Origin: Ekhidna sp.
Lineage (GTDB): Bacteria; Bacteroidota; Bacteroidia; Cytophagales; Cyclobacteriaceae
NCBI GenBank assembly: GCA_013214445.1
Contig: JABSPG010000124.1
Location: forward strand, 1 to 9,734
DNA length: 9,734 nucleotides
Reading direction: 5' to 3'
In this document: in pieces, positions 1 through 6,381 of the stretch
How the letters are laid out: every line of letters starts with the position of its first letter
Numbering within the stretch: the stretch's first letter is position 1
Program-made: the position numbers and the translations under genes
Notes under the pieces: model-generated
What the model was told of the DNA's origin: nothing
The model's input: the letters and a program-made list of their open reading frames with translations, nothing else
The model's database searches: none

Positions 1-1
1 A

Positions 2-2191
2 GTAAGTAAAGTAATAGCACAAGACATTCCTGGGTATTCTGGAAAATTTGAAGCAATTGATCGATTACTGTCCCCTCCAAATTCTTATCGAACTGCCTCT
101 GGGGCTCCTGGAGAAGATTACTGGCAACAAAGAGCAGATTACAAAATCAAAGCATCCATAGATGAAGTCACAAACGAACTAGTTGGGGAGGAGACAATTA
201 CTTACTACAACAATTCACCTCATGATCTGAAATTTCTGTGGGTCAGCATTGAACAAAACGTAAATAAAAAAGGGAACGAAGACTTTGGAGACGTGATGGG
301 TGGTGTCAAAGACTCCATCAACTCTTTGCAAATCCAGTATTTGCTTCGTCCAATAGACTTTCCAGCAGGCACAGAAGTACTCTCCATTACTGATAGTGAT
401 GGCAACTCTCTAGAGTACATTGTGAATAACACGCTTCTACGCATCAACTTGCCTGAAGCTTTGGCTTCTGGTGAACAGATGTCCTTCATTATAAAATGGA
501 AGAACTACATCACTGACAGATCAAAGTTCCTTTTATCTAGAGAGGGTTATGAATATTTCCCTGAAGATGATAACAAAGTCTTTCTCCTAGGTCACTGGTT
601 TCCCAGGATGGCGGTTTACAATGACACAGAGGGTTGGCAAAACAAACAGTTCCAAAGACTTGGGGAGTTCGCGTTAGAATTCGGAGATTATGAGGTAGAG
701 CTCACTGTCCCCGCGAACCATGTAGTTGCTGGAACAGGAGCTTTAATTAACGAATCAGAAGTTCTCAACAAAACACAACTCGAACGAATGCAAAAAGCTC
801 GGGAATCATTCGATGAACAGTTATTCATTGTCACACCTGAGGAGGCTTTTCAGAATGAAAAAACGAAATCAAGCAAAACCAAGACTTGGAAATTCAAGGC
901 TGAAAATGTCCGAGATGTTGCTTTCGCAAGCTCTAGGAAATTCATATGGGATGCAATGGCAGTGAAACTATCTTCTAACACAGTAATGGCTATGTCCTTC
1001 TATCCAAAAGAAGGACTACCAGTGTGGACGGAGGAATCTACCAATGGGATAAAACAAGCCTTGGAAGTCTACTCTGAAGCAACTTTTGATTACCCATATC
1101 CTGTGGCCATATCTGTAAACACCTCTAACATTGGAATAGAATATCCAATGATTTCCTTTAATGGAGGTCGCCCGGTTAATGGAGAAATTAGCGAGCGAGC
1201 CAGACGAGGAATGACCAGTACTATAATTCACGAAGTAGGTCATAATTGGTTCCCGATGATCGTAAGCTCCGATGAACGCAAATGGATGTGGATGGATGAA
1301 GGCCTTAACACATTTCTACACCAAAGAACATTAGCTGAAAGATACCCGCAATGGTCCAGTACCACTCCAAAGGATATCATCCCATTCATGATGGGAGATC
1401 AGAATACCTTACGACCCATTATGACAAATTCCGACAATGATCTACTGTTCCAAATGGGTGCAAATTTTTACCAAAAACCAACAGTAGGATTGCAAATGCT
1501 GAGAGAAACAATAGTGGGAAAAGAGCTATTTGACATTGCTTTTAAAGAATACGCCAATAGATGGAAATACAAACATCCTAATCCTTCTGATTTTTTCAGA
1601 ACACTTGAGGATGGTACAGCCACTGATTTAGATTGGTTCTTCAAGGGATGGTTTTTCACAACCGAAACGGTAGATATCGATCTTGCAAAGGTTAAATGGT
1701 ATCAATTAAAAGAGGAACAATCAAATATTGAAAACAAACAGCAAAAAGGAAGTACCAGAAAAGTCTCAGGATCTGCCAATGCAAACGCTGATAGCAACGA
1801 TTTCTCGAATGGACCACAACCCTTTACAATGACGTCTACTTCAGATGGTTCATATGGACAATTTCTTTCTCGCTTAAATGAAGTCCAGATCCGTGAAGAA
1901 CTGAAAGGAAAAAACGTCTACGAACTAACTTTCGAAAATAAAGGAGGGCTTGTCATGCCTATTATTATCGAATGGACCTATTCAGATGGAACAAAAGAGG
2001 TTCAACAACTTCCCGCTGAGGTTTGGAGGCTTAACGAAGCTCAAGTAACAAAGACTTTCCTGAAAGACAAAGAAGTACTTTCTATTGCTATAGATCCAAA
2101 TCAAGAACTTCCAGATGTCAATTTGAGCAACAATAACTTCCCTAGACCAGAACAAAAAGATAAATTTGAGGAGATGAAAAAGGGTAACTGA
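2..2191 (+). CDS. M1-family zinc metallopeptidase (gluzincin aminopeptidase-like), 5' end outside window
   Basis: Zinc peptidase of family M1, probably secreted or periplasmic and acting on peptides; the N-terminus and any signal peptide lie left of the window. The frame is open from base 2, giving 729 visible residues, so I do not use the internal ATG at 293. Near the visible start, residues with the pattern APGxDYWQQRADY and TITYYNNSP are typical of the Bacteroidota M1 group. The zinc site is HEVGH (nt 1229-1243, visible residues 410-414) with the third ligand Glu433 exactly 18 residues after the second His, in WMDEGLNTF. The substrate-binding GxMEN motif appears as GIEYPMI (Glu380), a variant known in this subgroup. 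Tyr490 in NFYQKP is the likely transition-state Tyr. Around residues 570-605 there is a polar, Asn/Ser/Lys-rich linker, followed by a probable beta-rich C-terminal domain. The true substrate cannot be told from sequence. Confidence 0.93.
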   Translation, partial: VSKVIAQDIPGYSGKFEAIDRLLSPPNSYRTASGAPGEDYWQQRADYKIKASIDEVTNELVGEETITYYNNSPHDLKFLWVSIEQNVNKKGNEDFGDVMGGVKDSINSLQIQYLLRPIDFPAGTEVLSITDSDGNSLEYIVNNTLLRINLPEALASGEQMSFIIKWKNYITDRSKFLLSREGYEYFPEDDNKVFLLGHWFPRMAVYNDTEGWQNKQFQRLGEFALEFGDYEVELTVPANHVVAGTGALINESEVLNKTQLERMQKARESFDEQLFIVTPEEAFQNEKTKSSKTKTWKFKAENVRDVAFASSRKFIWDAMAVKLSSNTVMAMSFYPKEGLPVWTEESTNGIKQALEVYSEATFDYPYPVAISVNTSNIGIEYPMISFNGGRPVNGEISERARRGMTSTIIHEVGHNWFPMIVSSDERKWMWMDEGLNTFLHQRTLAERYPQWSSTTPKDIIPFMMGDQNTLRPIMTNSDNDLLFQMGANFYQKPTVGLQMLRETIVGKELFDIAFKEYANRWKYKHPNPSDFFRTLEDGTATDLDWFFKGWFFTTETVDIDLAKVKWYQLKEEQSNIENKQQKGSTRKVSGSANANADSNDFSNGPQPFTMTSTSDGSYGQFLSRLNEVQIREELKGKNVYELTFENKGGLVMPIIIEWTYSDGTKEVQQLPAEVWRLNEAQVTKTFLKDKEVLSIAIDPNQELPDVNLSNNNFPRPEQKDKFEEMKKGN

Positions 2192-2263
2192 CGGAGATCG
2201 AATCCTTACCTCACTTTTCGCTGGCAAATAGAAATTATTGGACGCTTCAAACCATCACCAGAT

Positions 2264-2620
2264 ATGAATGAAAATGGAGATATAATCCCAAGCATTAGAT
2301 TTAATCCAACTACGGGATTAATAAGAATAGAAGGTAGATCTTTAATGCGCGATGTACAGGATTTTTATTTGCCCTTCATCGAGCAAATCAAGAGTACAAC
2401 AGTTCCTACTTTCATTCTCGAACTCAAACTAGAACACTTTGATACTGGTACTATGAAATGCCTGTACCAGATGCTTGTTGCTTTGAAAGAAAAGCAAAGC
2501 ATGGGTGCCATGATCATGGTGAGATGGTTCAGTGATCAAGGGGATGACGATCACAAAGAAATGGGCGAAGACTTATCAAGCAAGGCTGGGATAGGGTTTC
2601 AGTACGTGACAAACAAATAG
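2264..2620 (+). CDS. SiaC-family regulatory phosphoprotein (DUF1987)
   Basis: A 118-residue cytoplasmic protein matching the SiaC/DUF1987 family by pattern: an N-terminal strand pair ending in IRIEGRS (residues 20-26), an aromatic FYLPF helix (34-38), a LELKLEHFDTGTMKCL core (52-67) and an acidic tail with EMGEDLS. In Pseudomonas SiaC is switched by phosphorylation of a Thr in the equivalent NTSS-type loop; Thr61 (or Thr63) of the DTGT loop is the likely equivalent here. Known partners are a kinase (SiaB), a PP2C phosphatase (SiaA) and a diguanylate cyclase (SiaD); neither SiaB nor SiaD is in this window. The gene follows the peptidase by 72 bp in the same frame, with no stop between the TGA at 2189 and the ATG at 2264. 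No upstream in-frame ATG, GTG or TTG exists, so the start is secure. It could be co-transcribed with the peptidase; I see no convincing promoter in the gap. The partner in this organism is unknown. Confidence 0.82.
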   Translation: MNENGDIIPSIRFNPTTGLIRIEGRSLMRDVQDFYLPFIEQIKSTTVPTFILELKLEHFDTGTMKCLYQMLVALKEKQSMGAMIMVRWFSDQGDDDHKEMGEDLSSKAGIGFQYVTNK

Positions 2621-2695
2621 TACTGGTAGTAAGTAATAGCATTACCAAAAAATGATATCGCTCTTCTTTGCTCTAAGAGAAAAAACAAAATAAAC

Positions 2696-2730
2696 AAAAA
2701 GCCTGTAGAGAAATCTCTACAGGCTTTTAT
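2696..2730. terminator. Bidirectional Rho-independent terminator between convergent operons
   Basis: A perfect 10-bp stem (2701-2710 pairing with 2715-2724) closes a 4-base loop, AAAT. The stem is flanked by AAAAA on the left and TTTTATTATT on the right, so both strands read a hairpin followed by a T-tract. The - strand tail is the richer of the two, continuing T-rich through 2680. It would end both the SiaC transcript (+) and the ExbB/ExbD operon (-). Confidence 0.9.
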
Positions 2731-2737
2731 TATTAGC

Positions 2738-2766
2738 GGTGCGTTGAATCCAACGCACCAATTTTT
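2738..2766. terminator. Second hairpin near the ExbD-2 stop, possible + strand back-up terminator
   Basis: A perfect 9-bp GC-rich stem (GGTGCGTTG at 2738-2746 with its complement at 2751-2759) closes a 4-base loop. On the + strand it is followed by AATTTTTGG, a short T-tract that would fit a second terminator for transcripts reading through the first. On the - strand it lies 11 bp after the ExbD-2 stop but is followed by no T-run, so there it is more likely a 3'-UTR stem. The role is inferred. Confidence 0.55.
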
Positions 2767-2770
2767 GGTA

Positions 2771-3232
2771 CTATTCTTCTAAACCCTTCAAGGATTTATA
2801 CAAAATCTTCCTGGCATTGGACTTCCTCAGAGTCTGCTCAACATCAGAAACAATTCCCATTTTCACTTCAGAATCAATATTGAGAGCCATTGTAATACGA
2901 TCTCTCTCTGCCTCTGAAAGTTTATCCTTCTCTTGGTTAACGAAAAGAGTAAGCTCATCTGGAACCATGAAAACATCATTAGTTTGAATTCTTGGCTCTG
3001 AACCATAAGTACCCACGTTCTTAGGCTCTCCAATATAGATGTGACTTACTAAAGACTTCTTTTGAATCTTAGAAAGCTGATCTGCTTTAGGCAGTATCTG
3101 TTTAACTAAGATTTCCTGTTCCCTCATCACAGTTGTCACCATGAAGAAGAAAAGAAGCATGAAAATAATATCTGGAAGTGCAGCGGTAGGAATATCCTGT
3201 GACGCACTTGATTTTTTCTTAAACTTCGACAT
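2771..3232 (-). CDS. exbD: ExbD/TolR-family biopolymer transport protein (second paralogue, ExbD-2)
   Basis: Inner-membrane, single-span partner of the ExbB proton channel; 153 residues. It has a short basic cytoplasmic N-terminus (MSKFKKKSS), one membrane helix at about residues 20-37 and a periplasmic domain. Asp21 at the start of the helix (ALPDIIFMLLFFF) is the family's conserved proton-carrying aspartate. The periplasmic part (about 40-153) shows the strand pattern HIYIGEP and the C-terminal KMGIVSDVEQTLRKSNARKILY, which resembles the ExbD end where the last strand and helix form. It lies 9 bp after ExbD-1 and is the last gene of the operon, ending 11 bp before a hairpin. The two ExbD proteins differ greatly in sequence and so are probably not interchangeable. 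Its likely role is to form, with ExbB and ExbD-1, a motor for TonB-dependent transport; a Tol-like role is not excluded. Confidence 0.9.
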   Translation of the reverse strand: MSKFKKKSSASQDIPTAALPDIIFMLLFFFMVTTVMREQEILVKQILPKADQLSKIQKKSLVSHIYIGEPKNVGTYGSEPRIQTNDVFMVPDELTLFVNQEKDKLSEAERDRITMALNIDSEVKMGIVSDVEQTLRKSNARKILYKSLKGLEE

Positions 3233-3241
3233 AGCTCAAAT

Positions 3242-3862
3242 TTATTTATCTGGTTCTGCAATAGAGATTGCCTTAGGAATTCCTGCTCTTGCTTGCTGAT
3301 ACATGCGTTTTTCCACGTCCTTGCTTTGATCAAGCTGCAAAAACTCTTGTGCACTAATACCTACTCGCTCGGCATAGATCTCATTGTATGCAGCTTGCAC
3401 TGCATCCAATACATCTATGTATAGCTCATAGCTTGTACCTCTATTTGCTTTAAATGAAACAACTGCTTTGCCAGGATGATCAGAAGACTCACTACTCTGT
3501 TTCGCTCGGGACTTCATCTGAGATGGGAGACTATTGTAGGTGTCAACCCCATCTTGATTCGGATCTCCAAAATTTAGAACAAAGTCCTTAACTTCTTCTT
3601 TAAGCTCCGACATAGGCTTGTTGTACGGCTCGTTCTCTACCAGAAGTTGATCATTTGAGTTTGCCAAAATCTTAAAGATGTTTCGCTCCTGAAAAATAAT
3701 TTCAGGCTGATCAGGTTCTGGTGGAGGAGGAAGCTGCATTAGTATTCCCTTGTCATTTGCAATCGTGGTTGTAACCAAGAAGAAAATGAGCAAGAGGAAT
3801 GCTATATCAGCCATAGAGCCTGAACTCACTTCCGGAGTACCTCTCTCTTTATTCCTCGCCAT
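3242..3862 (-). CDS. exbD: ExbD/TolR-family biopolymer transport protein (first paralogue, ExbD-1)
   Basis: Inner-membrane proton-motive-force transducer of 206 residues, longer than the roughly 140 residues of E. coli ExbD. The N-terminus MARNKERGTPEVSSGSMADI leads into one membrane helix (about 18-36) carrying the conserved Asp19. Then comes a Pro-rich stretch (QLPPPPEPDQP, about 43-53) suited to spanning the periplasm, then the globular domain. It contains a polar insert around residues 98-130 (NPQDGV-like turn, Ser/Lys-rich) and a C-terminal tail (about 175-206) ending KAISIAEPDK. As I recall, long inserts and the ISEAEP-type ending are common in Bacteroidota ExbD. The start codon overlaps the stop of the upstream 100-residue gene by one base (TAATG), indicating translational coupling. 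Assigned to the ExbB/ExbD motor; which TonB protein it serves is not visible here. Confidence 0.92.
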   Translation of the reverse strand: MARNKERGTPEVSSGSMADIAFLLLIFFLVTTTIANDKGILMQLPPPPEPDQPEIIFQERNIFKILANSNDQLLVENEPYNKPMSELKEEVKDFVLNFGDPNQDGVDTYNSLPSQMKSRAKQSSESSDHPGKAVVSFKANRGTSYELYIDVLDAVQAAYNEIYAERVGISAQEFLQLDQSKDVEKRMYQQARAGIPKAISIAEPDK

Positions 3863-4164
3863 TATTCAGCTGCTTTTTTGATTTCTGTGTATACGATACC
3901 ACCCACCGCTCCAAGAGCTAGGATGTAAAAAGTGTAAATCCCAGCACCAACCATCTTCGCAGTAGTGCCTGATGCATCACCTTGAGGTGTACCATCTGCA
4001 ATCAAATATGAGATTACAAATACAACTAAAAGTGCACCAACTCCAATACCCATTTTCTTCAATGAATCTGGATCTCCAAATGCCTTCACTAGTGGCATCC
4101 CTACTGCAGTAAGGACGCAGACACCAATGAGAATATATGATATAAATAATCCTACATCAACCAT
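3862..4164 (-). CDS. Small three-helix membrane protein of the ExbB/ExbD operon
   Basis: A 100-residue hydrophobic protein I cannot assign to a named family. Three membrane segments are visible: about residues 5-28, 38-56 and 72-93, with a short polar loop (DGTPQGDASGTTAK, 57-70) between the last two and a basic tail (EIKKAAE). A GDPDSLKKMG loop follows the first helix. There is no signal peptide and no catalytic motif. It is 19 bp after the ExbB gene and overlaps the ExbD-1 gene by one base, so it is made with the motor components and is plausibly an accessory subunit or assembly factor. My recollection is that a small protein of this type often occupies this slot in Bacteroidota. The function is unknown; membership of the operon is well supported. 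Confidence 0.85.
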   Translation of the reverse strand: MVDVGLFISYILIGVCVLTAVGMPLVKAFGDPDSLKKMGIGVGALLVVFVISYLIADGTPQGDASGTTAKMVGAGIYTFYILALGAVGGIVYTEIKKAAE

Positions 4165-4183
4165 AATCTATCTTGTTTTCAGA

Positions 4184-4999
4184 TTACTTAGAAAGATTGT
4201 GCTTCACTAAAAGATCTACTAATGAAATAGAAGCATCTTCCATGCTGTTTACGATAGAATCTACTTTAGATACTAGGTAGTTATAGAATAACTGAAGTAT
4301 TACCGCTACAATCAAACCACCCACTGTAGTCAAAAGAGCTACTTTGATACCACTCGCCACAAGTGCAGGAGATACATCACCAGCCTCAGCAATAGCGTCG
4401 AAAGCTTCGATCATACCAGGCATTGGAGCAAGAGAAATGAAAAGAGAGATCCAAATCATACCTCTTTCTAGTTTACCCATCTCAACTGATCCGTAAGAGA
4501 TAATTGACTTCTCAACCATTTCAACCCCTTCAGACATTCTTAGTAGGCCTTGCGTGAAAATTGAGGCAACTGGTCCTCTCGTATTTCTACAAACTTCTTT
4601 TGCAGCATCAGCTCCTCCTGAGCTTAACGCATCCTCAACGTCAGCTAACAATTTCTTTGTGTTTGTAGAAGCCATATTCAAATGGATAATTCTTTCAATG
4701 GCTATTGCTAATCCAAGAATCAAACAAACAAGAACAATTCCCATGAAAGTTGGACCACCATCGATAAATTGTTCTTTTACGATCTGATGAAATCCTGGGG
4801 AAGGAGCGTCAGCTTCTACTGGCTCTACAACCTCAATCACTTCTACAGGCTCTTCTACTACTTCTTCAGCCTGAACTGAGTCTACTGCTGCAGAGTCTAC
4901 TGCCACAGAGTCTGTTGCTTCAGAGTCAGAAAACTCTTGAGCATTTGCGCTGAAGGTAAAAACACCTGCCAACATTAAGAGAGTCAATAACTTTTTCAT
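4184..4999 (-). CDS. exbB: MotA/TolQ/ExbB proton-channel family protein with a shortened channel helix
   Basis: Proton-channel subunit of the ExbB/ExbD motor, 271 residues, inner membrane. A signal peptide (about 1-20, ending SANAQ) is followed by an acidic low-complexity periplasmic stretch (about 24-65) rich in V-D-S and E-V-V-E units, then helix 1 (about 84-104), a cytoplasmic domain (about 105-178), helix 2 (from 181) and helix 3 (about 214-240, GIKVALLTTVGGLIVAV). A signal peptide plus acidic extension is usual in Bacteroidota ExbB. The oddity is in helix 2: family members read roughly APxxGxxGTVxGMIxAFD, but here it is APMPGMIEAFD (residues 191-201), about seven residues short with the frame kept. 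The missing piece contains the conserved Gly-Thr-Val lining the channel. It is the first gene of its operon; the best -7-like match upstream is CAAATTTG at 5060-5067, with an upstream TTG only 14 bp away, so the promoter is unresolved. Confidence 0.9.
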   Translation of the reverse strand: MKKLLTLLMLAGVFTFSANAQEFSDSEATDSVAVDSAAVDSVQAEEVVEEPVEVIEVVEPVEADAPSPGFHQIVKEQFIDGGPTFMGIVLVCLILGLAIAIERIIHLNMASTNTKKLLADVEDALSSGGADAAKEVCRNTRGPVASIFTQGLLRMSEGVEMVEKSIISYGSVEMGKLERGMIWISLFISLAPMPGMIEAFDAIAEAGDVSPALVASGIKVALLTTVGGLIVAVILQLFYNYLVSKVDSIVNSMEDASISLVDLLVKHNLSK

Positions 5000-5138
5000 A
5001 ATTCAGTCTTGTAAGTTAAGTCTTCGGTTTAGTTTAAATATTTAAGTTTTAGTAAAATCCAAATTTGCATGTTCATTCCCACAAAAACCACACCACTCAT
5101 CAAAATTCTGAGTTTCTAGGCTAGCCTCTGCAAAAACG
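5000..5138 (-). other. Leader region of the ExbB/ExbD operon
   Basis: Together with the tRNA gene and its promoter this makes a 320-base stretch without a protein gene (5000-5319). The 139 bases here are AT-rich. They hold a 12-bp perfect palindrome (TTAAATATTTAA, 5034-5045) and an 8-bp palindrome (CAAATTTG, 5060-5067) resembling a Bacteroidota -7 element. There is also a 6-bp stem (5126-5131 with 5138-5143) that reuses the last bases of the tRNA acceptor strand. No open frame of interest and no recognised riboswitch is seen. Confidence 0.4.
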
Positions 5139-5226
5139 CAGAGAGGAAGGGATTCGAACCCTCGATACCCTTTTGGGGTATACACACTTTCCAGGCGTGC
5201 GCCTTCGACCACTCGGCCACCTCTCT
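5139..5226 (-). tRNA. tRNA-Ser, anticodon GGA
   Basis: An 88-base tRNA on the - strand with a full class II cloverleaf. The acceptor stem AGAGAGG (5226-5220) pairs with CCTCTCT (5146-5140), with discriminator G at 5139, as expected for serine tRNAs. The D-arm is GCCGAG...GGC. The anticodon stem CACGC/GTGTG (one G-U pair) closes the loop CTGGAAA, placing GGA at 5192-5190, which reads UCC and UCU codons. A long variable arm (ATACCC with GGGTAT) identifies the serine class. The T-arm contains TTCGAAT. The 3' CCA is not encoded (the genome continues CG after the discriminator), so it must be added enzymatically. The gene sits alone between two operons of the same strand. Confidence 0.97.
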
Positions 5227-5252
5227 GTGGGCCATCACTTTTTGACAGGCTA

Positions 5253-5283
5253 CAAATAAATCATGAAAAATACCTTTATGCAA
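5253..5283 (-). promoter_or_regulatory. Probable Bacteroidota-type promoter of the tRNA-Ser gene
   Basis: On the - strand, TTG (5283-5281) is followed after 20 bases by TTTATTTG (5260-5253), a 7-of-8 match to the Bacteroidota -7 element TAnnTTTG; the accepted spacing range is about 17-23. Transcription would begin a few bases downstream, leaving a leader of roughly 20 bases before the mature tRNA 5' end. The consensus is established knowledge; assignment to this gene is inference from position. Confidence 0.5.
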
Positions 5284-5319
5284 GTTTTATTTTACATCTG
5301 CCTTCGATTGCAGACAATC

Positions 5320-6378
5320 TCATTCAATATCCATCTCACCCACGAGTGATCGTGTCAGTTTGTCTTTTATTTTTGAGTAATTCGCTTCCGAACCTAATAA
5401 AAACATAAGTTTTGTTACTGCTGCTTCTGTGGTGATATCACCTCCGCTTAAGACTCCAATATCATTCAGTTTTTTACTGGTCTCATATCTTCCTTGTTCT
5501 ACTTCACCCCCAATGCACTGACTTACGTTTAAAATGATCTTCCCATCATTTATGGCTCTTTGTAAGCAAGAAATAAACCAATCGGACTTCATGGTATTGC
5601 CTGAACCATATGTCTCCAGAACTATCCCTTTCATCTTATCATCGCCCAATACAGATTTCACAATATGCTCAGTGATCCCCGGAAAAATCTTTAGAATAGT
5701 TACATCAGCATCGATCTTATTGTTGACTTTGAGTCTGGATTCTGTATTGTGAGGCCTTAATGCAGGATAGTTAAATTCGATTTCAATACCAGCCTCTGCT
5801 AGCACCGGATAGTTTTCTGATTCAAAAGCCGCAAAAGTACTGCTACGCAGTTTTTGTGATCTACAGCCCCTTAGCAGTCGGTAATTGAAGTATACACAGA
5901 CTTCACTTACAATAGGAATCCCTTCGACATGAGCAGATGCGATTTCAAGCGCAGCTATCAAATTTTCCCTAGCATCTGACCGAATAGAACCTATGGGCAT
6001 TTGAGCTCCAGTAAATATCACAGGCTTATTTAGACCATCCAACATGTAGCTAAGCATGGATGCAGAATAGGCCATTGTATCCGTTCCATGTAGAATCACA
6101 AAGGCGTCATATTGTGAATAATTCTCTTCAATGATATATGCCATATCCTTCCAATCCTGGATACCAACATTGGATGAATCGATGGGTTTTGGAAAGGAGA
6201 TGACGGTAAGCTTGATGCCCAGTTGCTTCAACTCAGGCACCCTATCAACAACTTTACCGAAGTTGAACGGAGCAAGTGCACCTGAGGCATCTTGAATCAT
6301 TCCAAAAGTTCCACCAGTGTAGATAATCAAAACTGATTGATCTCCTAAATCATTGATATTTACAATCTTGTATTTCAA
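5320..6378 (-). CDS. ansA: Type I (cytoplasmic) L-asparaginase
   Basis: Hydrolyses L-asparagine to aspartate and ammonia; 352 residues, the usual length for type I enzymes, with no signal peptide, so cytoplasmic. Both active-site signatures are intact: YTGGTFGM (residues 20-27, nucleophile Thr21) and HGTDTMAYSASML (97-109, with Thr99 and Asp100). TGAQMPIGSIRSDARENL (123-140) and RLLRGCRSQKL (167-177) are typical of the AnsA-type family. The start is a TTG codon at 6378-6376, three bases after the TatD stop. The next Met (27) lies beyond the catalytic Thr, and I see no ATG or GTG that would begin better, so TTG is favoured. The close spacing implies translation coupled to the TatD gene. As I recall, TatD, asparaginase and ExbB/ExbD genes are neighbours in many Bacteroidota; here the tRNA gene separates the last two. 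Archaeal-type GatD activity is unlikely, since no partner is present. Confidence 0.94.
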   Translation of the reverse strand: MKYKIVNINDLGDQSVLIIYTGGTFGMIQDASGALAPFNFGKVVDRVPELKQLGIKLTVISFPKPIDSSNVGIQDWKDMAYIIEENYSQYDAFVILHGTDTMAYSASMLSYMLDGLNKPVIFTGAQMPIGSIRSDARENLIAALEIASAHVEGIPIVSEVCVYFNYRLLRGCRSQKLRSSTFAAFESENYPVLAEAGIEIEFNYPALRPHNTESRLKVNNKIDADVTILKIFPGITEHIVKSVLGDDKMKGIVLETYGSGNTMKSDWFISCLQRAINDGKIILNVSQCIGGEVEQGRYETSKKLNDIGVLSGGDITTEAAVTKLMFLLGSEANYSKIKDKLTRSLVGEMDIE

Positions 6379-6381
6379 TTA

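Noticed and set aside
220..489. Open frame of 89 codons on the - strand inside the peptidase gene
   Set aside because: Lies wholly within a well-supported M1 peptidase frame and shows no domain-like pattern; an antisense shadow.
2161..2168. Exact TAnnTTTG match (TAAATTTG) at the end of the peptidase gene as a promoter for the SiaC gene
   Set aside because: No TTG lies 17-23 bases upstream (nearest about 35), and the site is within coding sequence.
2624..2647. Short inverted repeat TGGTA...TACCA after the SiaC stop
   Set aside because: Six pairs at most including a G-U, with a 10-base loop; the strong terminator at 2696-2730 explains termination better.
3136..3354. 72-codon - strand frame overlapping both ExbD genes
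   Set aside because: Out of frame with two well-supported ExbD genes and of low-complexity, Cys/Phe-rich composition; a shadow.
5060..5084. CAAATTTG with upstream TTG as the ExbB operon promoter
   Set aside because: Spacing is only 14 bases, outside the usual 17-23, and the 8-mer is a self-complementary AT-rich word expected by chance; mentioned under the gene but not called.
5293..5318. Possible terminator hairpin just after the asparaginase stop (TCTGC...GCAGA)
   Set aside because: The stem is only about 5 bp with an 8-base loop and the following tract is TGTAAAATAAAA rather than a T-run; too weak to call.
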